The position numbers and the translations under genes were made by a program. The notes under the pieces are model-generated. The model ran no database searches. It was not told the DNA's origin and was given only the letters and a program-made list of their open reading frames with translations. DNA of 64,000 bases from a bacterium (GTDB lineage Bacteria > Actinomycetota > Acidimicrobiia > Spongiisociales > ZC4RG35): positions 1 to 64,000 of the forward strand of contig JAPPFC010000046.1 in NCBI GenBank assembly GCA_028824015.1, in the 5' to 3' direction. Below, one piece after another: positions 54,094 to 63,492 of this stretch. Each line of letters opens with the position of its first letter. Position 1 is the stretch's first letter.

Positions 54094-54215
54094 GTTGACA
54101 TCGGACAAGGCCTCGGACTGCCTTTAGGTTGCCCGTATAGGGAAACTCGTTGTCACGCGGTCTTATGGCTGCCGGTGAAGCGAGTAGCTGAGGACGAGTA
54201 GGCCTGAGGAGCGGA

Positions 54216-55394
54216 TCAGGGGCGTTCGAAGATGGCTGCCATGCCCTGGCCTCCGCCGATGCACATGGTGACGATGCCGCGGCGGCCGTCTATCCGCTCC
54301 AGGGCTCGCATGAGCTTGATGGCGAGGATCGCTCCGGTAGCTCCCACCGGGTGACCCAGCGCGATGGCGCCGCCGTCGACATTGGTTTTCTCGGGATCTA
54401 GGCCTGCGTCGCGGATCACGGCCACCGCCTGGGCGGCGAACGCTTCGTTGAGTTCGATCAGGTCGATGTCGTCGAGGGTCAGACCGGCTTTTTCCAGCAC
54501 CTTGGGAACTGCCAGGGCCGGCGCGTATCCCATCACCTCCGGGTCGATACCGCTCACCGCCCAGGCCACCAGGCGCAGGAGGGGTTCGGCGCCCCGGGCT
54601 TCGGCCGTCTTCTGGCTCATCAGGACCACCGAGGCGGCGCCGTCGTTGATTCCCGACGAGTTCCCGGCTGTAACCGAGCCGCCCTTTTGGAACACCGGAC
54701 GCAACCGCGCAAGGCGCTCCACTGTGGTGTTGGGTCGTGGATGCTCGTCGACCAGGAACGGGGTGTCCTTGGGACGATCCACTCCCACGATGTCTTCTTC
54801 GAAGAGTCCGTCTTTGATTGCGATGGCGGCGCGGCGCTGGCTCTCGGCGGCGAAGCGGTCTTGATCTTCGCGGCTGACGCCATAGCGTTCGGCCACCTTC
54901 TCAGCGGTGGCGCCCATCGGATACCCGCCGAAGGGATCGCTCACCAATGACAGGGTGCCGTCTATGACTTTTCGAGGGCCCAGTTTCCAACCGTCGCGGG
55001 CCTGATAGTCCAGGAACGGCTGGCTGCTCATATTCTCGTCGCCACCGGCGACCACGATGTCGGCCGATCCCAGCATGACCTGCTGGGCGCCGGTGATGAT
55101 CGCCTGAAGGCCCGACGAGCAGAGGCGATTGACGTTCATGGCGGTGGTGTGTGTGGGAAGCCCCGCCTCGAGCGCGCAGCGCCTCGCGTTGTAGGCATCG
55201 GGTCCCACCTGGCCGATCTGTCCCATGACCACCTCGTCGACCTCTCCGGGTTCCACTCCGGCCCGGCTCAACGATTCCTTGATGGTTATGGCGCCGAGTT
55301 TGTAGGCGTCGATGCCGCTCAGCGATCCTCCGTATGTTCCAATGGCGGTCCGGGCCGCCCCGACCACCACCACTGGGTCTATATCAGCAGCCAT
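54216..55394 (-). CDS. Acetyl-CoA C-acetyltransferase (thiolase)
   Basis: A 392-residue thiolase with the nucleophile Cys92 in NRLCSSGLQ, the NEAFAAQ segment, the His in GGAIALGHPVGATGA and the second Cys in CIGGGQG. It interconverts two acetyl-CoA and acetoacetyl-CoA or cleaves longer 3-ketoacyl-CoA. It could accept the acetoacetate branch from the BKACE operon, but it is separately transcribed on the other strand. Confidence 0.93.
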   Translation of the reverse strand: MAADIDPVVVVGAARTAIGTYGGSLSGIDAYKLGAITIKESLSRAGVEPGEVDEVVMGQIGQVGPDAYNARRCALEAGLPTHTTAMNVNRLCSSGLQAIITGAQQVMLGSADIVVAGGDENMSSQPFLDYQARDGWKLGPRKVIDGTLSLVSDPFGGYPMGATAEKVAERYGVSREDQDRFAAESQRRAAIAIKDGLFEEDIVGVDRPKDTPFLVDEHPRPNTTVERLARLRPVFQKGGSVTAGNSSGINDGAASVVLMSQKTAEARGAEPLLRLVAWAVSGIDPEVMGYAPALAVPKVLEKAGLTLDDIDLIELNEAFAAQAVAVIRDAGLDPEKTNVDGGAIALGHPVGATGAILAIKLMRALERIDGRRGIVTMCIGGGQGMAAIFERP

Positions 55395-55513
55395 GTCGCC
55401 TCCTTTTGGCCCTCGTCATCTTCGGCCCGATACCGGACCAGGCTGATACTACTAAGCGCGCCATAGGGTCTGACCAGGGCATTTAGGAAAGTGAGTCAGG
55501 AGGGATCGAGCCG

Positions 55514-56161
55514 CTATTTGGTGCCGAAGATCCGGTCCCCGGCGTCGCCGAAGCCGGGCACTATGTACCCCGAGGGGTCCAGGCCTTCGTCCACCGCCGC
55601 GCAGTAGATGGGGACGTCGGGGTGGTACTTGTGGAGGTAGTCCACTCCCTCGGGAGCGGCTATGAGACATATGAAGACCAACTCTTTGGGGTTGGTGCCC
55701 TTGACCCGGGTGATCGCCGCTTCCGCCGAGTGGCCGGTGGCCAGCATGGGGTCCACTACCAGGGCGGTGCGATCGGACATGTTCCGGGGGGCCTTGAAGT
55801 AGTACTCCACCGTCATCTGGGTCTTCCGGTCCCGGTACAGCCCGATGTGGCCCATCCGCGCCGAGGGGATGGCGTCTATGATGCCGTCGGCGATGGCGGT
55901 GCCGGCACGCAAGATGGAGATCACCACCAGCTTCTTTCCGTCCAGGAGCGGCGCGGACATAGCCTTGAGGGGAGTGTTGATCCGGGTGAACGTCACGGGG
56001 TGGTGGCGAGTCACCTCGTAGGCCAAGAGGCCCGAGATCTCCGAGGCGAGTCGGCGGAAGGCGCTGGAACTCGTCTCGCGCTTTCTCATCAGGGTCAGCT
56101 TGTGCTGGACCAGGGGATGATCGATCACGCGGACCTGGGTACCGAGGGTCTGGGAGGTCAT
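55514..56161 (-). CDS. upp: Uracil phosphoribosyltransferase (Upp; URC6 role)
   Basis: From ATG 56161 the product is 215 residues. It has the PRPP-binding motif VVDPMLATGHSAEAA and the uracil-contact segment YIVPGFGDAGDRIFGT. It makes UMP from uracil. Here it is the third gene of a URC-type cluster; the yeast URC pathway uses a UPRT of this kind. It starts 2 bases from the DUF1688 stop. Confidence 0.92.
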   Translation of the reverse strand: MTSQTLGTQVRVIDHPLVQHKLTLMRKRETSSSAFRRLASEISGLLAYEVTRHHPVTFTRINTPLKAMSAPLLDGKKLVVISILRAGTAIADGIIDAIPSARMGHIGLYRDRKTQMTVEYYFKAPRNMSDRTALVVDPMLATGHSAEAAITRVKGTNPKELVFICLIAAPEGVDYLHKYHPDVPIYCAAVDEGLDPSGYIVPGFGDAGDRIFGTK

Positions 56162-56163
56162 GC

Positions 56164-57330
56164 TCAGAAGATAGTCCCGTTGCTGAGCACGTTGAGCGGC
56201 GGGCTGGCGTCGGGGCGGGCCGCGGCGGCCAGTCGTCTTCCGGCCGCCCATGTTCCGCCCTCGAGAATCTGGGCCATGGAGAGTCTTGCGCCCAACTCCC
56301 CCCGGACCATCTCGGCCAGACGGCTGAGCAGGGCGACGGTGAGGGCGCGCCACTCCACCACCAGGGACGAGGAGACCGGATGGCTGGTGGTCCGCCATCC
56401 GGGAGCCACGGGGGTCAGGGCACCTCCGTCGATGAGCAGTCCCCCGTTCCGGTATTCCGCCAGCGGAGTCAACCTATCCACGTCGGTGACGGTGATTCCT
56501 GCGGCGTGCAGAGGCTCTATCAAGGAATAGGCCAGCCACTGTGTGAGCTTGTGAAAGGGCACCAACCCCAGCGGGGCATACGGCCAGACGTCCCCCAGGT
56601 ATTCGCCGTCCAGCCTCGTGGAGTCGGGCCACAGGGGCGAGAGTTGCTCCAAGAGGATCCCCAGCAGGACCACCGCCGACAGGCGCCCGTCCGGGGAGAC
56701 TTGGCCGGAGAGCAGATCGTAGAGGCCTCCCACCCGCCGGCCGGGCCATCCGCATGACACCCTCCCCAGGGATCGCAGCAGCGCGGCCCGGTCTTCCGTT
56801 CCGACCAGGGGATTGTCCTCGGTCACCTGAAAGGCTTCGGCCAAAGATCCGGCGGTGAGGCCCGAGAGAGCTTCGGAGTCCGCCCGGGGAAGACCATGGT
56901 TGGAGAATGCACCCCTCTCCCAGGCCCGGAAGCTGGCCACCGCCAGCCCTTCGGACCTGCTCAACTCGCCGGGGATCCGCGTGTCGGTGTAACGCCACCG
57001 AGGCCCGCTCCCTGCGTCCAGCAACACCGAGACGACGATGAGTTCCACATCGGACCTGGCTGCCTCTGCCCGGTCGGCGGGGCGGGGGCGCGTCTCCCAG
57101 AGGTCGATGCCGCCCACCCTGAAGTGAAGACGGCGTCCGTGCGTCGGCACCGCCAGGTCCGGGAACCGGGCCCGGGTCAACTCCCCAACCATCCGGCCCA
57201 GTTGCGGGAGCCTGTCCAGGTCGATCTCCCACCTCTCCAGTCTGCCTTCCGTAGCCAGGGCGAGCATCCGCTCGGATTGGCGCCTGATGGTGTCGGGATG
57301 GCGGAGCCGGGCCACCTCGGACAGTGTCAA
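56164..57330 (-). CDS. DUF1688 family protein (URC4-like, uracil catabolism)
   Basis: TTG 57330 overlaps the stop of the upstream gene; 388 residues. It contains HFRVGGIDLWETRP, SCGWPGRRVGGLYDLL and GLVPFHKLTQWLAYSLIEPL, characteristic of DUF1688, the family of fungal Urc4. The reaction it performs in uracil catabolism is not established. It is flanked by URC1-like and UPRT genes. Confidence 0.85.
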   Translation of the reverse strand: MTLSEVARLRHPDTIRRQSERMLALATEGRLERWEIDLDRLPQLGRMVGELTRARFPDLAVPTHGRRLHFRVGGIDLWETRPRPADRAEAARSDVELIVVSVLLDAGSGPRWRYTDTRIPGELSRSEGLAVASFRAWERGAFSNHGLPRADSEALSGLTAGSLAEAFQVTEDNPLVGTEDRAALLRSLGRVSCGWPGRRVGGLYDLLSGQVSPDGRLSAVVLLGILLEQLSPLWPDSTRLDGEYLGDVWPYAPLGLVPFHKLTQWLAYSLIEPLHAAGITVTDVDRLTPLAEYRNGGLLIDGGALTPVAPGWRTTSHPVSSSLVVEWRALTVALLSRLAEMVRGELGARLSMAQILEGGTWAAGRRLAAAARPDASPPLNVLSNGTIF

Positions 57331-58568
57331 AGAAGGGGGCGTCCCTTGGTCTCGGCCAACTCTCCGGTGCTGGGAACGGAACTGTCGGTGAAGTAACCGG
57401 CCGCCACCTTGGCGTCCAGTTCCACCCAGGCGTCGGCGGGCACCAACTCCGGTGGGAGGGAGAGCCGTTCGCCCACCTCTATGCCCGAGCCGGTGATCGC
57501 TCCGTACTTGTCGTCGGACATGGACACCAGCTTGTCGATCCTTCCGATGCCCAGCCAGTGCAACGAATCGGGCATCAACAACTGGTGGCGGGCGTCCTGC
57601 ACCCCCGCCACGCACTCGGTCCGTTCGAAGTAGGCGTCGGCGCGATCGCCGCCTTCCTGGCGCTTGCGGGCGTTGTACACCAGGAATTTGGTGACCTCGC
57701 CCAGCGCCCGGCCTTCCTTCCGGTTGTAGACGATGATCCCGGCTCCTCCCTCCGAAGCGGTCTGGATGCAGACCTCGATGCCGTGCACCAGATAGGGTCG
57801 GCAGGTGCAGATGTCCGATCCGAACACATCGGAGCCGTTGCATTCGTCATGGACGCGGGCCGCCAGGGGCTTGTCGGGATGGGCCAGGTTGGCAGGATCG
57901 CCGAATATGTACACGGTCTGTCCCCCGATGGGCGGCAGGAAGACCTCCAGGTCCGAGCGGGTGACCAACTCCGGGTACATCCCCCCGGTCTCCTCGAAGA
58001 GAATCCGCCGCAGGTCGCGTTCGGGGACGTCGAGCCTGTCGGCCACGCTGGGAAGGTGCCACACCGGTTCGATGGCTGCCTTGGTGACCCGGCAGGAGCC
58101 GTCGGGCAGGCACAGGGACCCGTCGGGGACGATCCGGCCCTCCTCTATGGCGTCCTCCAACTCAGGGATGAAGATGTGAGCCGTGGTCACGGCAATGGTG
58201 GGCCGGATGTCGTAGCCATCGGACAGCAGACCCGAGAAGGACTCTCCGGTCATCGCTCCCCAGGGGTCCAGGGAGACGATCTTGTCGGGCTGTCGCCAGG
58301 CGGGGTGCGGCCCGATCCGATGGGTGGGTGCGGTGTTGGTCAGGTCGGCCCGGTAGTCGCGATCGAGCTTTCCCTGGGCGATGGAGACCGCCCGGTAGAC
58401 GGCGTAGGAGCCGCCGTGGGTTCCGACCACGTTGCGATGATCGGGGTTGCTCAGAGTAGCGATGACCGGACCCCGGACGGCTGCTGTGGCGGCTCCCCAT
58501 CGGATGGGGGGAGGTTGGGGTCCGTGGCTGTCGATGTGAGAAGTTAGGCGGATATGCCGGGTCCTCAT
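57327..58568 (-). CDS. GTP cyclohydrolase II homologue (URC1-like, uracil catabolism)
   Basis: The 413-residue product begins at ATG 58568. The C-terminal half has RibA-type features: a zinc cluster in CNGSDVFGSDICTC and the nearby IVYNRKEGRALG. The N-terminal half is the URC1-specific extension. It sits with DUF1688 and UPRT, and no riboflavin genes are nearby, which favours uracil breakdown over riboflavin synthesis. It is divergent from the uracil permease. Confidence 0.88.
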   Translation of the reverse strand: MRTRHIRLTSHIDSHGPQPPPIRWGAATAAVRGPVIATLSNPDHRNVVGTHGGSYAVYRAVSIAQGKLDRDYRADLTNTAPTHRIGPHPAWRQPDKIVSLDPWGAMTGESFSGLLSDGYDIRPTIAVTTAHIFIPELEDAIEEGRIVPDGSLCLPDGSCRVTKAAIEPVWHLPSVADRLDVPERDLRRILFEETGGMYPELVTRSDLEVFLPPIGGQTVYIFGDPANLAHPDKPLAARVHDECNGSDVFGSDICTCRPYLVHGIEVCIQTASEGGAGIIVYNRKEGRALGEVTKFLVYNARKRQEGGDRADAYFERTECVAGVQDARHQLLMPDSLHWLGIGRIDKLVSMSDDKYGAITGSGIEVGERLSLPPELVPADAWVELDAKVAAGYFTDSSVPSTGELAETKGRPLL

Positions 58569-58596
58569 CGAATGACAGTTTACTATGAATGGAAAA

Positions 58597-58622
58597 GCAT
58601 GCCATGAGGAAGCGGGCATGCC
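58597..58622. promoter_or_regulatory. Paired GCATGCC sites in the divergent URC promoter region
   Basis: GCATGCC occurs at 58597-58603 and again at 58616-58622, 19 bp apart (about two helical turns). The GCATGC core is palindromic. The position between the divergent URC1 and uraA starts suits an operator. No known regulator is assigned. Confidence 0.35.
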
Positions 58623-58707
58623 TATTCCACCGCTCTGGCTTCTCCTGCTTAGAGAGTTAAGGGAGTCAGGGGCTAGATACGTATGGTTCCCCAGAGAGGA
58701 GGAAACT

Positions 58708-59901
58708 ATGGAACTCAATACCCAACGCAAAGTCGTATTGGGAGTTCAACACACGATTGCCATGTTCGGCGCCACCGTGCTGGTGCCGCTTCTGACCGGA
58801 CTGGACGCATCGGTAGCCCTCTTGGCGGCGGGCATTGGAACCCTGATATTCCATGTTCTCACCAAGTTGATGGTCCCGGTATTCCTGGGCTCGTCATTCG
58901 CCTTCATCCCACCGATAGTCGCCGCCCTCAACGACGAGGGCTTCTCCATGTCGGCCACCGTGGGAGGCATAGCGGCCGCCGGTGTGGTGTACGCGATCGT
59001 CTCGGTGATCGTCCGGTTCATCGGATCGGACAAGATCAAGAGACTGGTTCCGCCGGTGGTTGCCGGCCCGGTGATCGTAATCATCGGAATCACCCTGGCG
59101 CCGGTGGCCGTCGACATGTCCAACGCCAACTGGTGGCTGGCCATCCTCACCCTGCTGGTGACCGTGGCCGCGGCCATATTCATGAAGGGCCTCTGGAAGA
59201 TGCTGCCCATCCTGTCCGGCGCAGTGGTCGGCTACGTGGTCGGCGCCATCGCCGGAGAAGTGGACTTCGACGGGATCGCGGATGCAGACTGGTTCGGCCT
59301 GCCCGACTTCACCTTCGCCACCTTCGAGTGGGGCGCCATCGTCCTGATCGCACCGGTGGCGTTCGTCACCATGATCGAGCACGTCGGGGACGTCATCACC
59401 AACGGTCGAGTGGTCGGGAAGGACTTCTTCGAAGAGCCGGGCCTGGACCGCACCCTCATGGGTGACGGAGCGGCCACCTTCCTGGCCGGGTTGGTGGGCG
59501 GTCCCGCCAACACCACCTACTCGGAGAACACCGGAGTCCTGGCGGTGACCAAGGTCTATGACCCTGCCGTCCTTCGCATCGGGGCGATCGTGGCCATCAT
59601 CCTGGGGATCATCCCCAAGGTGGCGGCGGTCCTGCAGTCCATTCCCCTCTCCGTGCTGGGAGGCCTGTCCATCGTTCTGTTTGGCATGATCGCCGCAGTG
59701 GGCCTCCGCACCCTGGTGGAGAGCCAGGTGGAGATGCACAAGAGCCGCAACCTGATCGTGGTGGCGGTGATCCTGGTGCTGGGTCTGGGGACTTCGGGTC
59801 TCGAGAACCTCCAGATCGGCGGAGTCGCCATCTCCGGCCTGGCATTGGCCGCGGTGGTGGGCGTGGTGCTCAACCTGATACTCCCCGCCGACGACTCCTG
59901 A
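58708..59901 (+). CDS. uraA: Uracil/xanthine permease (NCS2 family, UraA-like)
   Basis: ATG 58708 follows GAGGAGG. The 397-residue protein has about 12-14 membrane segments, with VQHTIAMFGATVLVPLLTG, the GSSFAFIPPI segment, a conserved Glu in VTMIEHVGD, and VGGPANTTYSENTGVLAVT. It brings uracil into the cell, matching the divergent catabolic cluster. Confidence 0.92.
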   Translation: MELNTQRKVVLGVQHTIAMFGATVLVPLLTGLDASVALLAAGIGTLIFHVLTKLMVPVFLGSSFAFIPPIVAALNDEGFSMSATVGGIAAAGVVYAIVSVIVRFIGSDKIKRLVPPVVAGPVIVIIGITLAPVAVDMSNANWWLAILTLLVTVAAAIFMKGLWKMLPILSGAVVGYVVGAIAGEVDFDGIADADWFGLPDFTFATFEWGAIVLIAPVAFVTMIEHVGDVITNGRVVGKDFFEEPGLDRTLMGDGAATFLAGLVGGPANTTYSENTGVLAVTKVYDPAVLRIGAIVAIILGIIPKVAAVLQSIPLSVLGGLSIVLFGMIAAVGLRTLVESQVEMHKSRNLIVVAVILVLGLGTSGLENLQIGGVAISGLALAAVVGVVLNLILPADDS

Positions 59902-59927
59902 GTTAGGACAAACCCTGGGAGGGGAAC

Positions 59928-59962
59928 CCTTCGCTCCCTGATGTGATGTCAGGGAGCGAAGG
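59928..59962. terminator. Bidirectional hairpin between convergent genes
   Basis: A perfect 14-bp stem (59928-59941 with 59949-59962) has a 7-base loop. It lies between the uraA stop and the stop of the zinc-ribbon membrane gene, the usual place for a shared terminator. The T run is weak on both strands. Confidence 0.65.
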
Positions 59963-59965
59963 TCT

Positions 59966-60229
59966 TTAAAGGTCCGAGCCGCAGTAGCGGCACTTCACCG
60001 CTTCGCTCCGGATCAACTCGGCGCAGTATTGACACTTCTGGTACGCGCCGCTTTGAATCGCTTCTATTTCGATTTTGACGGCATTGGACGGGACGACCAG
60101 GGACAGAATCAGCCCGAACGGGCCGAGGAGCGCTCCCAGCACGAGCCAGCCACACCCGCTGCGGCCTTTGTTCGAGGCAACGAAGGCGCTGATAGCGCCG
60201 CACAGGATCCAGACGGTGATGATGTCCAT
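59966..60229 (-). CDS. Small membrane protein with zinc ribbon
   Basis: From ATG 60229 the product is 87 residues. The N-terminal half has two hydrophobic segments (ITVWILCGAISAFVAS and WLVLGALLGPFGLILSLVV); the C-terminus is a zinc ribbon CQYCAELIRSEAVKCRYCG with two CxxC pairs. It is a common actinobacterial type of unknown role. An upstream extension to 60343 is open but not needed. Confidence 0.75.
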   Translation of the reverse strand: MDIITVWILCGAISAFVASNKGRSGCGWLVLGALLGPFGLILSLVVPSNAVKIEIEAIQSGAYQKCQYCAELIRSEAVKCRYCGSDL

Positions 60230-60329
60230 ATTGCGACTCCGTAGACGCAGGCTGGTTTCCGGATCACGATAAGGCATGGGTGTGACAGCCCTGACTCCGG
60301 CTGGAGCGTCGTGGGATCGCTCTTGCCGA

Positions 60330-63300
60330 TCAGTGCCAATCATGGGCGGCGGGCATCGAGACCGGGACTTCGACCGCTTCCAGGGCCGAGACGATCACCG
60401 ACGTGGTGCCGTCCCATCGGGAGATCACGCCCCGCACCAGGATCACCTGGCTCCGGAGTTGCTTCTTGTATTGGGCGAAGACGTCCGGCCAGATGATCAC
60501 CTGCACGTCCCCGGTCTCGTCCTCGATGGTCACGAACACCGTGCCGCCTATCCCGCGCGGGTGCTGTCGGGCGATGGGCCAGCCCGCCACCAGCACCTCT
60601 TCTGCTTCGGCGCGGTCCTCAACCTCGGCGGTGGTCAGCACCTCCTCGTCCAGCGTTCCCCGGAGGTACTCCATGAGGTGGCCACCCGGATGGATGCCCA
60701 GGACCTGGTAGTGGCTGGCCATCCGCTCGTAGTCGGTGAAATCGGCCAGGTCGGGCTTTCTTCCTCCCCGGGTCGTGTCCAGGACGGTCTGTCCGTTGCG
60801 GGAGGGGCGGACCGACAGCCCCGCGTCCCAGAGGGCGGTGCGGCGGTTGGGGGAGAGGCCGTCCAGGGCGCCCGCCATCACCAGGGAGACCACGGCCTGG
60901 GGACTGAGCCCGGTGCGTCGGATCAGGTCCCCGGCGCCTCCATAGGGACCGCGGCGCTTCCTCTCGGAGACGATTGTCTCGGCGGACCGGTCTCCCACGT
61001 CCTTGACGATTCCCAGGCCCAGCCGCACCGCGCCCTCTTCGGGTACGCACTTGACGTCGCTCCGGTTGACGCAGGGACCGAGGAACGGCACGCCGAATGT
61101 ATTGGCGTCCTGTTTGAGGGTCTCCAGCGGGTAGAACCCCATGGGCTGGTTGTTGATGAGGGTCGTGAAGAACTCCAGGGGGTGGTAGCGCTTGAGCCAG
61201 GCCACCTGGTAGGCGGTGACCGCGAAGGCGTGGGAGTGGGATTCGGGGAACATGTAGTGGCCGTTGATCTTGGAGAAGATCTTCCGCGCAGTTCGTTCCG
61301 GGACGCCCCGCCTCCGGGCGCCTTGGAGGAAGTCTTTCCAGTGCATGGCTATCAGGTGCTGGTTGTTGGAACGAGCGAAGGACCTTCGTATCTCGTCGGC
61401 CTGGGCGGCGGTCATCCCCGCCACGTCCATAATCAACTGGACCACCTGTTCCTGCCAGACGATCACCCCGAATCCCCGCTCGAGGGCGCGTCTCTCCAGT
61501 GGATGGTCGTAATCCCAGGAGACGCCGTGGCGGTATCTCTCCAGGAACTGGGAGACGGCGCTTCCCTGCACGCCCACGCCCGGGCGGATCAGCGCCACCT
61601 GGTAGGCCAGGTCCAGGAGGTTCTCGGGCCGGAGGCGCCTTCCCATCTTCAACTGGGCGGGAGACTGGAGCAGGAACACCCCCTTGGAGCGGCCTTCGGT
61701 GATCATCCCGTACACCTCGGGATCCTCGGGGTCGATCCTGGACAGGTCCGGCCGCTCGCCGGTCCGCTCTTCGATCAGATCCAGGGATTCGTGCAACTGG
61801 TCGAGCGCCGGCAGGGAGAGCAGGTCTATCTTGGCGAAATTGGCGTCGGCGACGTTGTCCTTGTCCCAGTCCATTATGTAGCGGCCCTCGATGGCCCCTT
61901 CCCGGACGGGGACCATCTCCGGGATGGGGGTGCTGCTGAGGATCATCCCTCCGGGGTGCTGGCTGAGGCCTTTGGGCGCCCCCATCAGTTGGGGGGAGAT
62001 CTCGATCAGGTTCTTCCACCCGTAGGCGTCCACCCGGTCCCGGAAGGCGGGAAGTTCCAGCATCTCTGCTCTCAGGTCCGCCGCATGGTGGGAGTGGATC
62101 TGTTTGGACAGAAGTGTCAACTCCCGGCCCGGCAGCCCGAACGCCTTGCCGAGGTCCTGGATGATGCCCTTGACGGTGTAGGTGGAGACGGCTCCGGTCA
62201 GCACCGCGTATTCGGGGCCGAAATGCCGGTGGATCCGCTCGATGAGCTTGTCCCGAAGGTTGCGGGGGAAGTCGAGGTCGATGTCGGGAAGGAGGGTGGT
62301 GTCGTCGGAGATGAACCGGTCCAGGGTGAGGTTCCACCGGAGAGGGTCGACGTGGCTGATGCCGATCAGATACCCCACCAGAAGGGCCACCGACGATCCT
62401 CGCCCTCTCCCGGGCGGCCGTTCTTCGAGGGGCGTCCCGGGACGCACCAGTCCCTCTTCTTCCATGATCCTCTGGGCGATGAGCACGATCTCCCGGTAGA
62501 GCAGCAGGAACCCGGAAAGACGGTGCATCCCGATCAATCGGAACTCCTCGGCGAGGCGTTCCCGGACGGGAGGAGAGAGGGATCCGTAGCGGCGGAGAGC
62601 GGCCTGGCGGCAGAGTTCTCGAAGGTAGCTGTCGGGAGTGTGCCCCTCCGGCACGTCGGGTTCGGGGAGGCGGTAGCCGAGGTCGGTGCTGAGATCGAAA
62701 GAGCACTGCTCGGCGATCTTCAGGGTGTTGGAGATGGCCTCGGGGAGGTGCCCGAACAGTCGCTCCATCTGTTCGGGAGACTTGAGAGAGAGGTGATGGT
62801 TGGGTCTGATGTACCGGAGGGCCTGGTCCATGGTGATGTTGTGCTTGGCGGCCACCAGCGCGTTCTGAAGGCGGTAGCGCTCCGGTGAGTGGTAGTGGAC
62901 GTCGTTGGTGGCCGCCACCGGGACGCCTTCGGCGTGAGCCAGGGACTCGAGTTCCCGGTTGCGCCGGGTATCGCCCTCCAGGAGGTTCTGCTGCACTTCC
63001 ACATACATCCGGTCGGGGCCGAACCAGTCCCGGTACCCACCGAGAAGATCCCGCGCCTCCGAATGCCGGCCGGAGATCACCAGTCGAGAGAGGTGACTGT
63101 CGCGCCCTCCGGCGAGGAGGACCAGCCCTTCCGAGTAGACCGGCAGGTGCGCGGGATCGAGGCGCGGGTTCTGGCGGTCCGCGCCGTTGGCCAGGGTGAA
63201 CAGCCGGGACAGGTTGGCGTATCCCTGGCGCGTCCCGGCCAGAAGGGTAAGCCGCGTGCCGTCTGTGAGGGTCAGTTCTCCGCCGGTGATGGGCCGGATG

Positions 63301-63476
63301 CCCAGGCTGTTGGCCAGGCGGGCGAACTCCAGGGCGCCGCACAGGTTGGTGTCGGTAAGGGCCATGGCCGGGTACCCGTATTCTTTGGCCCGGGCCAGCA
63401 GTTCGTGGACGTGTGACGCTCCCATCCCGAAGGAATAGAAGCTCTTCGCGTGAAGCTCCACGTAGCCCGAAGCCAT
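60330..63476 (-). CDS. dnaE2: Error-prone DNA polymerase DnaE2 (ImuC)
   Basis: The 1048-residue C-family polymerase is of the DnaE2 type. It has an N-terminal PHP region (AMALTDTNLCGALEFARLA), the palm with PDIDLDF at 397-403 and GRGRGSS near 356-362, and a C-terminal OB-fold (TVFVTIEDETGDVQVIIWP). Start is ATG 63476 with GGGAGG upstream. It is the DNA-damage-inducible polymerase of the mutasome. The ImuB-type gene ends 16 bases upstream on the same strand. Confidence 0.93.
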   Translation of the reverse strand: MASGYVELHAKSFYSFGMGASHVHELLARAKEYGYPAMALTDTNLCGALEFARLANSLGIRPITGGELTLTDGTRLTLLAGTRQGYANLSRLFTLANGADRQNPRLDPAHLPVYSEGLVLLAGGRDSHLSRLVISGRHSEARDLLGGYRDWFGPDRMYVEVQQNLLEGDTRRNRELESLAHAEGVPVAATNDVHYHSPERYRLQNALVAAKHNITMDQALRYIRPNHHLSLKSPEQMERLFGHLPEAISNTLKIAEQCSFDLSTDLGYRLPEPDVPEGHTPDSYLRELCRQAALRRYGSLSPPVRERLAEEFRLIGMHRLSGFLLLYREIVLIAQRIMEEEGLVRPGTPLEERPPGRGRGSSVALLVGYLIGISHVDPLRWNLTLDRFISDDTTLLPDIDLDFPRNLRDKLIERIHRHFGPEYAVLTGAVSTYTVKGIIQDLGKAFGLPGRELTLLSKQIHSHHAADLRAEMLELPAFRDRVDAYGWKNLIEISPQLMGAPKGLSQHPGGMILSSTPIPEMVPVREGAIEGRYIMDWDKDNVADANFAKIDLLSLPALDQLHESLDLIEERTGERPDLSRIDPEDPEVYGMITEGRSKGVFLLQSPAQLKMGRRLRPENLLDLAYQVALIRPGVGVQGSAVSQFLERYRHGVSWDYDHPLERRALERGFGVIVWQEQVVQLIMDVAGMTAAQADEIRRSFARSNNQHLIAMHWKDFLQGARRRGVPERTARKIFSKINGHYMFPESHSHAFAVTAYQVAWLKRYHPLEFFTTLINNQPMGFYPLETLKQDANTFGVPFLGPCVNRSDVKCVPEEGAVRLGLGIVKDVGDRSAETIVSERKRRGPYGGAGDLIRRTGLSPQAVVSLVMAGALDGLSPNRRTALWDAGLSVRPSRNGQTVLDTTRGGRKPDLADFTDYERMASHYQVLGIHPGGHLMEYLRGTLDEEVLTTAEVEDRAEAEEVLVAGWPIARQHPRGIGGTVFVTIEDETGDVQVIIWPDVFAQYKKQLRSQVILVRGVISRWDGTTSVIVSALEAVEVPVSMPAAHDWH

Positions 63477-63492
63477 GCTCCCACCTCCCCGG

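Noticed and set aside
57327-58568. Riboflavin biosynthesis GTP cyclohydrolase II (RibA)
   Set aside because: The URC1-type N-terminal extension and neighbours DUF1688 and UPRT fit uracil catabolism better.
60276-62888. Very long plus-strand open frame (870 residues)
   Set aside because: It is antisense to DnaE2, has a Gly/Val/His-rich composition typical of GC-rich shadow frames and no family motif.
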